This document shows positions 1 to 9,299 of a stretch of 64,000 nt of DNA, in pieces. The translations under genes and the position numbers were made by a program. The notes beneath the pieces are model-generated. The model searched no databases, had not been told where the DNA came from, and saw nothing but the letters and a program-made list of their open reading frames with translations. Source of the stretch: Actinophytocola xinjiangensis (GTDB lineage: Bacteria; Actinomycetota; Actinomycetes; Mycobacteriales; Pseudonocardiaceae); NCBI RefSeq assembly GCF_001921215.1, contig NZ_MSIF01000009.1:248001-312000 (forward strand), in the 5' to 3' direction. Every line of letters begins with the position of its first letter. Within the stretch, counting starts at the first letter, position 1.

Positions 1-348
1 CCCGTCGAGGTCCTTGGTGGTCTTGCGGCCGGCGAACTCCGGGTGCTCGGCGACGTCGGTCGTGCCGCCGATCTCCGGCTCGTGCCGGGCCACCAGCACA
101 CCGTCCTTCGTGGTCACCAGGTCCGGCTCGATGTAGTCGGCGCCCATCCGCGCGGCCAGCTCGTAGGCGGCCAGGGTGTGCTCCGGGCGGTAGCCCGACG
201 CGCCACGGTGGCCGACGACGGTGAAGTCGTCACCACGGCTGGCGCCGGGGCCGGGGCCGGCCGGCCGGTCGGCGGTCGCCGGGGCGGCACCGACCATGGT
301 CAGCACGGCCGCCGCGGCGACCGTCATACGCAGGAACTTCGGACTCAC
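1..348 (-). CDS. Glycerophosphodiester phosphodiesterase, secreted (partial, C-terminus missing)
   Basis: Only the first 116 residues are in the window; the rest lies beyond the left edge. The GTG start is preceded by a strong AGGAGGAA ribosome site. Residues 1-26 form a Sec signal peptide ending near PATA. The GDPD fold then begins: the HRGASG motif supplies His47 and Arg48, the EPD motif supplies metal ligands Glu74 and Asp76, and ARHEP supplies the second catalytic His89. The family hydrolyses glycerophosphodiesters to an alcohol and glycerol 3-phosphate; the signal peptide places this one outside the membrane. It is transcribed divergently from the TRAP transporter. Its substrate cannot be read from this fragment. 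Confidence 0.88.
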   Translation of the reverse strand, partial: MSPKFLRMTVAAAAVLTMVGAAPATADRPAGPGPGASRGDDFTVVGHRGASGYRPEHTLAAYELAARMGADYIEPDLVTTKDGVLVARHEPEIGGTTDVAEHPEFAGRKTTKDLDG

Positions 349-453
349 GGGGGGTTCCTCCTCGCTAGATGGGGCCAGCGCATGCTGGCCGACGCGGGCA
401 AACTCCACTCGGACCACAGATGACCGCGGGGAAACCAATCTGATCACTTCTGT

Positions 454-2511
454 GTGACCGTTGCCACGGGTATGTTGCTGCTGGTGGTGATCAGCGACGC
501 GGTCGGCGAGCACGACGAGGAACGCCCGGCGCGCCGGCTGTCGGGCCGCTGGGCGCTGTTCGTGTGGGCCGTCTCGGTCGCCGTCGCCCTGCTGGTGCTC
601 AAGCAGGTCTTCCTGCCCTTCGCCCAGGGAAACCAGTACTACCTGGTGATCTTCCTCGGGGTGACCCTGCCGCTGGTGTTCCTCTGCTACCGGCCCCGGG
701 GCACCTCGGCCGGCGAGGACGGCGACAACCCCGGGCCGCTGGACTGGGTGTTCGCCGGGATCGCGCTGCTGGTCGGGCTCTACCCGGTGCTGCCGCTGGC
801 GATCGGCGACGCCGGCGGCGGGTTCGACACCTTCCTCGACCGGCAGGGCCAACTGTCCACCGCCGACATCGTGGCCGGCACGCTGCTGCTGGTCCTGGTG
901 CTGGAAGCCACCCGGCGCACCACCGGGCTGGTGCTGCCCGTGGTGTGCCTGGTGTTCCTCGCGTTCTCCTACTACGGCGGCTACCTGCCGCAGGACTGGG
1001 ACATCTCGCACGCCGGCGTCGACTTCAGCCAGATCATCAACGCCCTCTACAACGACCAGAGCGGCTTCTACGGCATCCCGCTGGACGTGGCCGCCACCTA
1101 CATCGTGCTGTTCACCATCTACGGCGCGGTGCTCGCCTCCTCCGGCGCCGGCACGTTCTTCGTCGACCTGAGCTTCGCGCTGTTCCGCCGCTCGCGCACC
1201 GCGCCAGGGCGCACCGCCGCGCTGTCGGGGTTCCTGCTCGGCACCGTCTCCGGCTCCGGCACCGCCACCACCGTCAGCCTGGGCGCCATCACCTGGCCGG
1301 TGCTGCGCAAGGCCGGCTACCCGAAGGAGAACGCCGGCGGGCTGCTCGCCGCGTCCGGCATCGGCGCGATCCTCTCGCCGCCGACCCTGGGCGCGGCGGC
1401 GTTCATCATCGCCGAGTACCTGGAGGTCGACTACCTCACGGTGCTGGTCTGGGCGATCGTGCCGACCCTGCTGTACTACCTGGGCATCGCGTTCGCCGTG
1501 GAGATCGACGCCCGCCGCTTCGGCGCCCAGCGGGTCGAGGTCGACTCCCCGCCCGTCGGCACGGTCCTGCTGCGCGGCGGCTACCACTTCCTGTCGCTGG
1601 CGATCATCGTCGTGTTCCTGGCGCTGGACATCCCGCCGTTCACCGCCGTGGTCTACGCCACCGGGGTCGCCGCGCTGTTCGCGCTGGCCGCGCGGCTGCT
1701 CACCCACCGGGCCGACGGCGTGGCCGCCGGCCTGCTGACCTGGTTACGGGCACTGGCCGACTCGCTGGCCGAGGGCATCCGGGGCGCGCTGCCGGTGATC
1801 GCGGTGTGCGCCGCCGCCGGGGTGATCACCTCCACGATCACCAAGACCGGTCTCGGTCTGGAACTCGCCGCCGCCCTGGTCGACGCCGCCCAGGCCCTCG
1901 CGTCCAACCCGACGGTGGTGCTCACGCTGACCGTGGTGTTCGCGGCGGTCGCGGTCAGCGTGCTCGGGCTGGCCGTGCCGGTGACCGCGTCGTTCATCAT
2001 CGCCTGGGTGGTGCTCGCGCCGGCGCTGGCCGACCTCGGTGTCGCCCCGCCCGAGGTGGCGATGTTCATCTTCTACTACGCCGTGCTCTCCGAGGTGACC
2101 CCGCCGACCGCGCTCGCCTCGGTCGCCGCCGCCGCCATCACCGGCGGCTCGGTGATGAAGACCATGTGGCAGACCTGGAAGTACACCCTGCCGGCGTTCC
2201 TGGTGCCGATCGCGTTCGTGCTCACCGACAACGGCTCGGCGCTGCTGCTGCAACGCGACGTCGGCACCGTGGCGTGGGTGGTGGCGGTCTCCGCGCTCGG
2301 AGTGGCGGCGCTGGCCGTGGTCACCGGCGGCTGGCTGTTCGGCCCGGCGCGCTGGCCCGAACGCGCGCTGTGCGCCGTGGCCGCCGCGCTGCTGCTGTAC
2401 CTGCAGCCGCTGTCGGTGGCCGTCGGGATCGGCTGCGCGGTCGTCGCGGTGGTGGTGCACCTGGCCATCCGCCCGAAACAACCCGTTACCGGACAAGGGA
2501 GCGAAGCGTGA
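454..2511 (+). CDS. TRAP transporter fused permease (4TM/12TM), TAXI type
   Basis: This 685-residue integral membrane protein has about 16-18 hydrophobic segments. The N-terminal part corresponds to the small DctQ-like subunit and the larger remainder to the DctM-like channel, the usual fused layout for TAXI-type TRAP systems. A glycine- and serine-rich stretch near residues 265-275 ([11 protein letters not shown]) and the following [10 protein letters not shown] are typical of the DctM family. TRAP carriers import solutes using an ion gradient together with a soluble receptor, here encoded by the next gene, whose GTG overlaps this stop codon. The start is uncertain: GTG at 454 lacks a clear ribosome site, and ATG at 472 is an alternative. 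The substrate is unknown. Confidence 0.88.
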   Translation: MTVATGMLLLVVISDAVGEHDEERPARRLSGRWALFVWAVSVAVALLVLKQVFLPFAQGNQYYLVIFLGVTLPLVFLCYRPRGTSAGEDGDNPGPLDWVFAGIALLVGLYPVLPLAIGDAGGGFDTFLDRQGQLSTADIVAGTLLLVLVLEATRRTTGLVLPVVCLVFLAFSYYGGYLPQDWDISHAGVDFSQIINALYNDQSGFYGIPLDVAATYIVLFTIYGAVLASSGAGTFFVDLSFALFRRSRTAPGRTAALSGFLLGTVSGSGTATTVSLGAITWPVLRKAGYPKENAGGLLAASGIGAILSPPTLGAAAFIIAEYLEVDYLTVLVWAIVPTLLYYLGIAFAVEIDARRFGAQRVEVDSPPVGTVLLRGGYHFLSLAIIVVFLALDIPPFTAVVYATGVAALFALAARLLTHRADGVAAGLLTWLRALADSLAEGIRGALPVIAVCAAAGVITSTITKTGLGLELAAALVDAAQALASNPTVVLTLTVVFAAVAVSVLGLAVPVTASFIIAWVVLAPALADLGVAPPEVAMFIFYYAVLSEVTPPTALASVAAAAITGGSVMKTMWQTWKYTLPAFLVPIAFVLTDNGSALLLQRDVGTVAWVVAVSALGVAALAVVTGGWLFGPARWPERALCAVAAALLLYLQPLSVAVGIGCAVVAVVVHLAIRPKQPVTGQGSEA

Positions 2512-3497
2512 ACATGCGATCGACGAGGATCGTCGCCGGAGCCCTGGCCGTGGCCCTGGTCGCCGCCGGCTGCGGCGGCAAACAGGAACGCGAGGCCGGC
2601 GGCGGCGACACCGGGGCGTGCGAGGCGTCCTCGGGGCGGATCACCATCGCCACCGGCAACACCGGCGGCGTGTACTACACCCTCGGCGGCGGCCTGGCCC
2701 AGCTGATCAGCGACAACACCGAGCTCAACGCGGGCGCCGCGGAGACCGGCGCGTCCGTGCAGAACATCCAGCAGCTGGTCTCCGGGGACTACGACATCGC
2801 GTTCTCGCTGGCCGACACGGCCGCCGACGCGGTCAACGGCACCGGCTCGTTCGAGGGCCAGAAACAGGACATCGCGGCGCTCGCGCGGATCTACTCCAAC
2901 TACACCCAGGTCGTGGTGCGCGCCGACGCCGGCATCACCTCGATCGCCGACATGCGCGGCAAGAAGATCTCCACCGGCTCACCCAAGTCCGGCACCGAGG
3001 TGATCGCCCACCGGCTGCTGGAGGCCGCCGGCCTCGACCCGGCCGCCGACGTCTCCGCCCAGCGCCTGGCGCTGCGCCCGACCGTCGACCAGATGAAGGC
3101 CGGGCAGATCGACGGGCTGTTCTGGTCCGGCGGCCTGCCCACCCCCGAGATCACCGACCTGACCACCTCGCTCGGCGAGGACGTCACCTTCCTCGACATC
3201 ACCGACCTGCTGCCCGAGCTGAAGAGGATCAACCCGGTCTACGACGAGGGCACGCTCACCGCCGACACCTACAAGCTGCCCGCCGACGTGTCCACGGTCG
3301 TGGTGCCCAACATGCTGCTCGTGCGCTCCGACTTCGCCGACAACGACGCCTGCGCGATCACCAGCCTGATCTTCGACAAGAAGGACGAGCTCGTGAAGGT
3401 GCACAAGGCGGCGGCGGAGCTCGACGCGGCGAAGGCCGTCGAGACCGACCCGGTCCCGCTGCACCCGGGAGCTGAACAGGCCCTGAACACCGACTGA
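2508..3497 (+). CDS. TAXI family TRAP transporter solute-binding lipoprotein
   Basis: This 329-residue protein begins with a lipoprotein signal whose lipobox ends in AAGC (Cys22), so it should be anchored on the outer face of the membrane. The mature part opens with the family hallmark [18 protein letters not shown], followed by the ligand-loop segment [14 protein letters not shown] receptors bind organic anions and deliver them to a fused permease, which lies directly upstream with a GTGA stop-start overlap. GTG at 2508 has AAGGGAG about eight bases upstream; ATG at 2514 is the alternative. Related actinobacterial proteins are often called glutamate-binding, but nothing here proves the ligand. 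Confidence 0.9.
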   Translation: MNMRSTRIVAGALAVALVAAGCGGKQEREAGGGDTGACEASSGRITIATGNTGGVYYTLGGGLAQLISDNTELNAGAAETGASVQNIQQLVSGDYDIAFSLADTAADAVNGTGSFEGQKQDIAALARIYSNYTQVVVRADAGITSIADMRGKKISTGSPKSGTEVIAHRLLEAAGLDPAADVSAQRLALRPTVDQMKAGQIDGLFWSGGLPTPEITDLTTSLGEDVTFLDITDLLPELKRINPVYDEGTLTADTYKLPADVSTVVVPNMLLVRSDFADNDACAITSLIFDKKDELVKVHKAAAELDAAKAVETDPVPLHPGAEQALNTD

Positions 3498-3523
3498 CAC
3501 CCGAGGGCATCTACGCTGCGCTC

Positions 3524-4768
3524 GTGCGTGTCCTGGTTATCGGCTCCGGTGCGCGCGAGCACGCACTGGTGCTCGCGCTCGCCCACGACCCGGCTGTCGT
3601 CGCGCTCGCCTGTGCCCCCGGCAACGCCGGGATCGCCGCGCAGGCCGAGACCTACGGCGTCGACGTCACCGCCCCGTCGGCCATCGCCGAGCTGGCGACC
3701 CGGTGGCGGGCCGACCTGGTGGTCGTCGGCCCCGAGGTGCCGCTGGTGGCCGGCGCGGCCGACGCGGTCCGCGCGGCCGGCATCGCCTGCTTCGGCCCGT
3801 CGGCGGCGGCCGCCAGGATCGAGGGCTCCAAGGCGTTCGCCAAGGACGTGATGGTCACCGCCGGGGTGCCGACGGCGACCAGCGAGGTGGTGGACAACCC
3901 GGCCAAGCTCGACGCCGCCCTGCGCCGCTTCGGCCCGACCTGGGTGGTCAAGGACGACGGCCTGGCCGGCGGCAAGGGGGTGGCCGTCACCACCGACCAG
4001 GCCGCCGCCCGCGCCCACGCCATGACCCTGCTCGACGACGGCCACCCGATCCTCCTGGAATCCTTTCTGGACGGCCCGGAGGCGTCGCTGTTCTGCCTGG
4101 TCGACGGCACCACCGTGGTCCCCCTGCTGCCCGCCCAGGACTTCAAACGGGTGGGCGACGGGGACGCCGGCCCCAACACCGGCGGCATGGGCGCCTACGC
4201 CCCGCTGCCCTGGGCCCCGCCCGGCCTGGTCGACGAGGTCGTCGCCAAGATCATCGCCCCGGTCGTCGGCGAACTCGCCGCCCGCGACTGCCCGTTCTCC
4301 GGCCTGCTCTACGCCGGCCTCGCCCTCACCGACGCCGGCCCGCAGGTGATCGAGTTCAACTGCCGCTTCGGCGACCCGGAGACCCAGTCGGTGCTCGCCC
4401 TGCTGCGCACCCCGCTCGCCGGCCTGCTGCACGCCACCGCCACCGGCACCCTCGCCACCCAGCCACCCCTGGAGTGGTCCGACGGCGCCGCGGTCACCGT
4501 CGTCATCGCCGCCGAGGGCTACCCCGGCCGCCCCCGAGCCGGCGACGTCATCACCGGCGCCGACACCGACGGCGTCCTGCACGCCGGCACCCGCCGCCGC
4601 GACGACGGCGCCATCGTCTCCGCCGGCGGCCGCGTCCTCGCCGTCGTCGGCACCGGCGACACCATCGCCGACGCCCGCGCCGAGGCCTACCGCAAGGTCG
4701 ACACCATCCACCTCGCCGGCTCCCACCACCGCACCGACATCGCCGAACGTGCCTCCGTGACCACCTGA
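3524..4768 (+). CDS. purD: Phosphoribosylamine--glycine ligase (GAR synthetase)
   Basis: The protein has 414 residues, normal for a monofunctional PurD. It joins phosphoribosylamine to glycine with ATP, step 2 of purine synthesis, in the cytoplasm. The N-terminal glycine-rich [11 protein letters not shown], the ATP-grasp segment [13 protein letters not shown], the [10 protein letters not shown] loop and the metal-binding [12 protein letters not shown] are all present. A TACGCT box ends six bases before the GTG start, so the message is probably leaderless. It stands apart from the other pur genes, with an unrelated transport operon upstream and a T7SS cassette downstream. Confidence 0.97.
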   Translation: MRVLVIGSGAREHALVLALAHDPAVVALACAPGNAGIAAQAETYGVDVTAPSAIAELATRWRADLVVVGPEVPLVAGAADAVRAAGIACFGPSAAAARIEGSKAFAKDVMVTAGVPTATSEVVDNPAKLDAALRRFGPTWVVKDDGLAGGKGVAVTTDQAAARAHAMTLLDDGHPILLESFLDGPEASLFCLVDGTTVVPLLPAQDFKRVGDGDAGPNTGGMGAYAPLPWAPPGLVDEVVAKIIAPVVGELAARDCPFSGLLYAGLALTDAGPQVIEFNCRFGDPETQSVLALLRTPLAGLLHATATGTLATQPPLEWSDGAAVTVVIAAEGYPGRPRAGDVITGADTDGVLHAGTRRRDDGAIVSAGGRVLAVVGTGDTIADARAEAYRKVDTIHLAGSHHRTDIAERASVTT

Positions 4769-4822
4769 GCTTGGTAGCCTCCAGAACGGAAGCTGACCGA
4801 CAACCAGTTGGGGGGCGACGGG

Positions 4823-5224
4823 ATGCTCACCGCCGGCGCGATAGGAAGCGGCCTCACCAAGGCGTTCCACCAGGTCGACCAGGCCACCAGATCGCTCAGC
4901 TCGGGCACCTTCACCGTCAACCAGGACAACGTCCTCGCCGCCGCCCGCATCATCGAATCTCAGGCGGAGCACCTGTCCCGCCTGCTGCGGCTCTCCAAGC
5001 GGGGTATCAGGATCGAGCCGCCGGGCAGCGACGACGTCAGTACCCGCATGTCGAAGGCGTGGAACGACCGACTTCTCGACGACGAGGACGCCTACGCCAG
5101 GCGGATCGGCGAGTACGTTCTCGGCCTGCGCAAGCTCGCGATCCAGCTCGGCGACACCGCCAAGGCCTACGGGTACAGCGAGGAGCAGATCGAGGCGGCC
5201 TTCCGTGGATCCCAGGGTGCGTAG
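4823..5224 (+). CDS. PE-like small helical T7SS substrate partner
   Basis: This 133-residue protein is mostly helical and has no signal peptide or membrane segment. It ends in a helix followed by YGYSE (Tyr116 to Glu120), which matches the YxxxD/E element of type VII secretion signals. It opens a cassette with a DUF3558 lipoprotein, a WxG-bearing PPE-like protein and EspG, so it is most likely the PE-type partner of the PPE-like protein. ATG at 4823 was chosen because a run of six G lies just upstream; a TTG at 4808 would add five residues. It shows weak architectural similarity to the protein at 33689. Its function beyond secretion pairing is unknown. Confidence 0.72.
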   Translation: MLTAGAIGSGLTKAFHQVDQATRSLSSGTFTVNQDNVLAAARIIESQAEHLSRLLRLSKRGIRIEPPGSDDVSTRMSKAWNDRLLDDEDAYARRIGEYVLGLRKLAIQLGDTAKAYGYSEEQIEAAFRGSQGA

Positions 5225-5840
5225 GGCGTTCCCGCTCGTTGCCGGTCTGTTGACGATCGCCCTCGCCGCGGGATGCTCCGACGCGACCGGCGGCACGGCC
5301 GTCCCCAACGGCGGTGGCGGTGACACCCCGAGCAGCGCCGGGCCGGACCCGTCCTCGGGTGGTCCGGAGCCGACGGTCGAGATTCCGCCGCGCCCCAAGG
5401 ACCTGAAGGTGGATGGCCTGGAGCCCTGCTCGGTGCTCACCGAGGCGCAGGTCGCCCAGATAGCCAAGGACTACAAGTTCGACGCGCCACCGGTCCAGGA
5501 CACCGCCGGCAAGGACAAGATCTGCACGCTTGAACAGACCGCCGAACCTTTCAATGCCATCGATGTCCTGCTGATCACCGACAGGGGCATCGAGTACTGG
5601 CTGTCCGGTCAGGGCAATGTCGATGCCTGGCCGGTGACCGTCGCCGAATTCCCGGCGGTGGACTACAAGCTCGCCGGTGTCGACGATGAAGAGTGCGTGA
5701 CGTCGGTCGGAGTCGCTGACGGGCAGCAACTGACCGTGGAGTACACAGTCCTGACGGAGGAAGTCGACTACCGGGAGCTGTGCCAGGTCACCGAGAAGAT
5801 CGCCGCGATGGCGACCGAGACGCTGCAGACGTTGAGGTGA
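5205..5840 (+). CDS. DUF3558 family lipoprotein
   Basis: This is a 211-residue predicted lipoprotein. A hydrophobic signal ends in the lipobox LAAGC with Cys24, followed by a long Gly/Ser/Pro linker typical of surface-tethered proteins, then a folded domain with spaced cysteines (EPCSVLT, ICTLE, EECVTS, LCQVT) as in DUF3558. The gene overlaps the preceding one by 20 bases and is followed eight bases later by the PPE-like gene, so the four genes form an operon. DUF3558 proteins often sit beside actinobacterial T7SS cargo genes, but their role is not established. GTG at 5217 is a possible alternative start. Confidence 0.85.
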   Translation: MDPRVRRAFPLVAGLLTIALAAGCSDATGGTAVPNGGGGDTPSSAGPDPSSGGPEPTVEIPPRPKDLKVDGLEPCSVLTEAQVAQIAKDYKFDAPPVQDTAGKDKICTLEQTAEPFNAIDVLLITDRGIEYWLSGQGNVDAWPVTVAEFPAVDYKLAGVDDEECVTSVGVADGQQLTVEYTVLTEEVDYRELCQVTEKIAAMATETLQTLR

Positions 5841-5847
5841 GGGAGTT

Positions 5848-7056
5848 ATGGACGGGGACTACGGACTCAGCGACCTGCGCTTCGAGGGGTACTCCAACGA
5901 GGACCTCGCGCGTCAGGTGGACGGACTGCGCGACGGCGGAAGCGGCACCGAGAGCCTGAACAACGCGGTTCGGGCGCTGATCGGCTTGGCCGACGGTCTG
6001 TCCGACACCGACACGGTGCTCCGCGAGCAGCTTCGCGAGATCGGCGTGAGTTGGGAGGGCACCGCCTCCGACGACGGGTTCCTGGCCACCCAGAGCGCCT
6101 CGATCTACGCCGAGGACGCCACCGACCCGGTCCGCGAGTCGGCGGACAGCGTCAACGAGCAGGGTGACGTGTTCACCAGCACCCGTAACTCCGCGCCGGA
6201 CTCCGGCACGTTGCGGGGGCCGAGCGAGGAGAACATCGGCGACCGGGTCGCCGGGTTCTTCGGTCACACCACCGATCACGCCAAGGACGTCCGGGCCACC
6301 AACCAGGCCAGGGACCAGGCGATCGACGGCCTCAACGGCTACCAGTCGGGCAGTTCGGCGGCGATCGGGCGGGCCGGTGGTCTGCCGGTGCCGCCGGGGA
6401 TGAACCTGGTGGCGCAGCCGGCGGAAGCGGAGTTGGGTGTCACGGGGGCGTCCGGGTTGGAGTCCGGGCCGGCGGTGGGTCCGGCCGGGCAGCCGGGGTC
6501 CGGTCCTGGTGCCGGCCCCAATCCGACGTTGCCCGGTGGGCCGAACAACCCGCTGCCGACCTCCGGTGGGACGCCGCCGGTCGGTGGCCCGCCCGGGCAG
6601 CAGTTCACCTCCACGAACCCGGTCAACCCGTCCCTGCCGTCGGGGCCGAGCGTCGGCCAGAACCTGTTGCGTCCGCTGAATCCGGTGCTGATGGGCGACG
6701 CCGCGTTGATGACCGCCGGTGGCGGTGGTGCCGGGACCGGCGCCGGGCCGGGGGACCGGACGGTCCGTGGTGGCCTGAACCCGGCCTCCGGCAAGGGGGT
6801 CACGCCGGGCCGGGCGGTCACCATCGGGGCGGTGCCCGACGACGAGGCCCGCGCGGCCCGCAACGCGGAGAAGTTCGGGGCGAGAACGGGGCGGCCCGGC
6901 TCGTCGCTGATGCAGCCGGCGGCTCCGGGTGGTCGTGCCGACGGTGAGGACGACAAGGAGCACGTGCGCCGGTACGGGATCGACTCCGGTGACGTGTTCG
7001 AGGACCAGCGTGTGGTCGCCCCCGAGTCCATCGGCGACGAGCCGGATGACCACTAG
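5848..7056 (+). CDS. PPE-like / WXG100-superfamily T7SS substrate with Gly/Pro-rich tail
   Basis: The protein has 402 residues. The N-terminal 180 residues are predicted helical and contain SWEG (Trp69), the WxG turn between the two helices of type VII substrates. Residues from about 185 onward form a low-complexity Gly/Pro/Asn-rich tail, ending in an acidic segment. In PE/PPE pairs the PPE partner supplies WxG and the PE partner supplies YxxxD/E; here the upstream small protein has that second element. The downstream EspG gene overlaps this stop by 11 bases. A GGGAG ribosome site precedes the ATG. The tail gives no clue to function. Confidence 0.8.
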   Translation: MDGDYGLSDLRFEGYSNEDLARQVDGLRDGGSGTESLNNAVRALIGLADGLSDTDTVLREQLREIGVSWEGTASDDGFLATQSASIYAEDATDPVRESADSVNEQGDVFTSTRNSAPDSGTLRGPSEENIGDRVAGFFGHTTDHAKDVRATNQARDQAIDGLNGYQSGSSAAIGRAGGLPVPPGMNLVAQPAEAELGVTGASGLESGPAVGPAGQPGSGPGAGPNPTLPGGPNNPLPTSGGTPPVGGPPGQQFTSTNPVNPSLPSGPSVGQNLLRPLNPVLMGDAALMTAGGGGAGTGAGPGDRTVRGGLNPASGKGVTPGRAVTIGAVPDDEARAARNAEKFGARTGRPGSSLMQPAAPGGRADGEDDKEHVRRYGIDSGDVFEDQRVVAPESIGDEPDDH

Positions 7057-7816
7057 CGGGACGGTCAAGCTCTCCACGCTCGAGTTCGACGTGCTGTGGG
7101 AGCGGGAGCGGCTGCCGCGCAAGCACGAGGCGATCGCGGTGCCCAGCCCGGGCAAGACGCACTCCGAGCGTGCCCGGCTGGTCACCAAGGCGTTGGCGGA
7201 GCTGGCGGCGCGCGGGCTGACGGTGCACGACCGGGCGGCCGGCGCGCTGCTGGACCGGCTGGAGCTGCTGGCCCGCCCCCAGGTGTCCATCGACAGCTGG
7301 GTCTGGTCGGACCGGGAGATCCGCGCGTTGACGGCCGCGAGCGGCGACCAGGCGGTGCTGGCGGTGGTCGAGGGTGACGAGGTGTGGCTGATTCCCTCGC
7401 GGGACACGGCCATCGCCGAGTCGGCGGTGTCGATCTGCGGTGAGGCGCCGGCCGGGCCGGGGCTGTCGGTGAGTGTGCCGACCGACGTGCTGGTGGCGGC
7501 TGACGGCGAGGCCGGTGGGGACAGCCGGGAGCTGTCGGCGGCGCTGATCCGCCGGGGTGTGCCGAACAACGACGCCAAGACGCTCGGGTTGATGGTCGAC
7601 GGGATGGACCTGCGCGGGCAGTTCTGTGTCAACCGGGTGCGCCGCGACGGCCGGCTGGCCAGGGCCGAGCGGGTCGTCGCCTTCCATGACACCGCGCAGG
7701 GCAGGTACGCCCACCTGGCCAAACCCAACAACGACGGCCGGACCTGGAGCACCGTGACCCCGGCGGACAACCGGCGGTTGGCGATGCTGGTGCGGGAGCT
7801 GGCCGACGAGGTCTGA
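7046..7816 (+). CDS. EspG family ESX secretion-associated chaperone
   Basis: The protein has 256 residues, the usual EspG size. It begins with the family opening segment LSTLEFDVLWER and ends with the conserved block AQGRYAHLAKP ... TVTPADN. EspG proteins bind PE-PPE heterodimers in the cytoplasm, shield the PPE tip and deliver the pair to the ESX secretion ATPase. The ATG overlaps the PPE-like gene by 11 bases, which implies translational coupling and makes that pair the likely client. It is clearly homologous to the EspG at 35582. No EccA-E core genes are present in the window, so export must rely on machinery elsewhere. Confidence 0.88.
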   Translation: MTTSGTVKLSTLEFDVLWERERLPRKHEAIAVPSPGKTHSERARLVTKALAELAARGLTVHDRAAGALLDRLELLARPQVSIDSWVWSDREIRALTAASGDQAVLAVVEGDEVWLIPSRDTAIAESAVSICGEAPAGPGLSVSVPTDVLVAADGEAGGDSRELSAALIRRGVPNNDAKTLGLMVDGMDLRGQFCVNRVRRDGRLARAERVVAFHDTAQGRYAHLAKPNNDGRTWSTVTPADNRRLAMLVRELADEV

Positions 7817-7860
7817 CGGCCGGTCGTGCGCCTGCGCGCCGGGGCGGTCAGGCTGTGGGT

Positions 7861-9012
7861 ATGGATCACCCGTTGAAGATCGCCGGCCGGGCAGCGGTCC
7901 CGCCGTTCCACGTCATGGAGGTGCTGTCGGCGGCCAACGACCGGCAGCGGGCGCGGGGCGACGTGGTGTCGCTGGCCGCCGGGCAGCCGTCGGCGGCGGC
8001 GCCTCGGGCGGTGCTCGCGGCGGCCGCCGAGGCGTTACGCGGCCCGTTGGGCTACACCGAGCAGCTGGGGATCCCGGCGTTGCGGGAGGCGATCGCCGAC
8101 CACTACGAGCGCCGTCACGCCCTGGCGGTCGACCCGCACGACGTGGTGGTCACCACCGGCTCCTCCGGCGGGTTCCTGCTGGCCTTCCTGGCGGCGTTCG
8201 ACCACGGCGACCGGGTGGCGCTGGCCCGCCCCGGCTACCCCGCCTACCGCAACATCCTCAGCGCGTTGGGCTGTGAGGTCGTGGAGCTGCCCTGCGGCCC
8301 GGGCAGCCGCTTCCAGCCGACGGTGGAGATGCTGGAGGCGCTCGACGGGCCGGTCGACGGGCTGGTGGTCGCGAGCCCCGCCAATCCGACCGGCACGATG
8401 CTGGCCGCCGGTGAGCTGGCCGCGATCGCCGGCTGGTGCGCGGGCAACGGCGTGCGGCTGGTCAGCGACGAGATCTACCACGGCATCCAGTACGGCGAGG
8501 AGGAACCGGCCTGCGCCTGGCAGTTCTCCCGGGAGGCCGTGGTGGTGAACTCGTTCTCCAAGTACTTCGCGATGACCGGCTGGCGGCTGGGCTGGCTGCT
8601 GGTCCCCGAGCAGCTGCACCGCGCGGTCGACTGTCTGACCGGCAACTTCACCATCTGCGCGCCGGCGTTGTCCCAGCAGGCGGCGACCGCCGCGTTCACC
8701 TACCCGGAGCTGGACGCGCACGTCGCGCGTTACCGGGCCAACCGGGACGAGCTGGTGCGCGGCCTGGGTGAGCTGGGCATCACCGGGCTCGCCCCGGCCG
8801 ACGGCGCGTTCTACCTCTACGCCGACGTCGGCCATCTGACCGACGACACGATGTCGTGGTGCCAGCGGCTGCTGGCCGACACGGGGCTGGCGATCGTGCC
8901 GGGGATCGACTTCGACCCGGTCGGCGGGCACCGGTTCGTCCGGCTGTCGTTCGCCGGTCCGTCGCAGGACGTGACCGAGGCGTTGCGCCGGTTGGGGAAC
9001 TGGCTTCCCTGA
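7861..9012 (+). CDS. Pyridoxal-phosphate aminotransferase, class I/II
   Basis: This 383-residue fold-type I aminotransferase has the PLP-binding lysine in NSFSKYFAMTGWR (Lys234), the upstream ASPANPTG motif and the cofactor-contacting Asp-Tyr in VSDEIYHGI. A near-consensus -10 box (CAGGCT) ends six bases before the ATG, which supports this start over the in-frame GTG two codons earlier and suggests a leaderless transcript. The proteins most like this one are annotated generically as aspartate- or aromatic-type aminotransferases. The amino donor cannot be read from the sequence, and no biosynthetic partner lies next to it. Confidence 0.9.
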   Translation: MDHPLKIAGRAAVPPFHVMEVLSAANDRQRARGDVVSLAAGQPSAAAPRAVLAAAAEALRGPLGYTEQLGIPALREAIADHYERRHALAVDPHDVVVTTGSSGGFLLAFLAAFDHGDRVALARPGYPAYRNILSALGCEVVELPCGPGSRFQPTVEMLEALDGPVDGLVVASPANPTGTMLAAGELAAIAGWCAGNGVRLVSDEIYHGIQYGEEEPACAWQFSREAVVVNSFSKYFAMTGWRLGWLLVPEQLHRAVDCLTGNFTICAPALSQQAATAAFTYPELDAHVARYRANRDELVRGLGELGITGLAPADGAFYLYADVGHLTDDTMSWCQRLLADTGLAIVPGIDFDPVGGHRFVRLSFAGPSQDVTEALRRLGNWLP

Positions 9013-9128
9013 GGGGTCTTCCCCGATGTGCCGGCCGCGTGCGGCTGCCAGACTCGGTGGTGTGGAACCGCCGGTGGGCGCCGTTCGTTCACCGGACACA
9101 GGCGGTTTCGGGGAGAGGTTGGACCCAC

Positions 9129-9299
9129 ATGCTGTTGAAGATCATCGGCGCGATCATCGTCATCTGGGTGGCTTTCGCCGTGCTCGGGTTCGTGTTCAAG
9201 GTGCTGGGCACGCTGCTGGTGGTCGCCGGCGTGTTGACCGTCGGCGCGATCGGCTACGCGGCGATCAAGGGCTCGTCCCGCAAGCAGATCGGCCGTTAG
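9129..9299 (+). CDS. Small membrane protein (56 aa)
   Basis: This is a very hydrophobic 56-residue protein with two membrane-spanning stretches (about residues 4-22 and 24-45) and a basic C-terminus ending SSRKQIGR. ATG at 9129 is preceded by GGGAGAGG at a good distance, which supports real translation. It converges on the threonine aldolase gene, and the two stop codons overlap by four bases. No function is recognised; its size and composition fit the many uncharacterised small membrane proteins of actinobacteria. Confidence 0.7.
   Translation: MLLKIIGAIIVIWVAFAVLGFVFKVLGTLLVVAGVLTVGAIGYAAIKGSSRKQIGR

Noticed and set aside
564..2507. Long open frame overlapping the TRAP permease in another frame
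   Set aside because: Arg/Pro/Ala-rich composition is typical of the alternative frame of a GC-rich gene. Only the part from 2508 has a signal peptide, ribosome site and family match.
3269..5467. 732-codon reverse-strand open frame over purD and the PE-like gene
   Set aside because: It is antisense to well-supported genes and its translation is low-complexity without motifs. High GC makes such frames common here.
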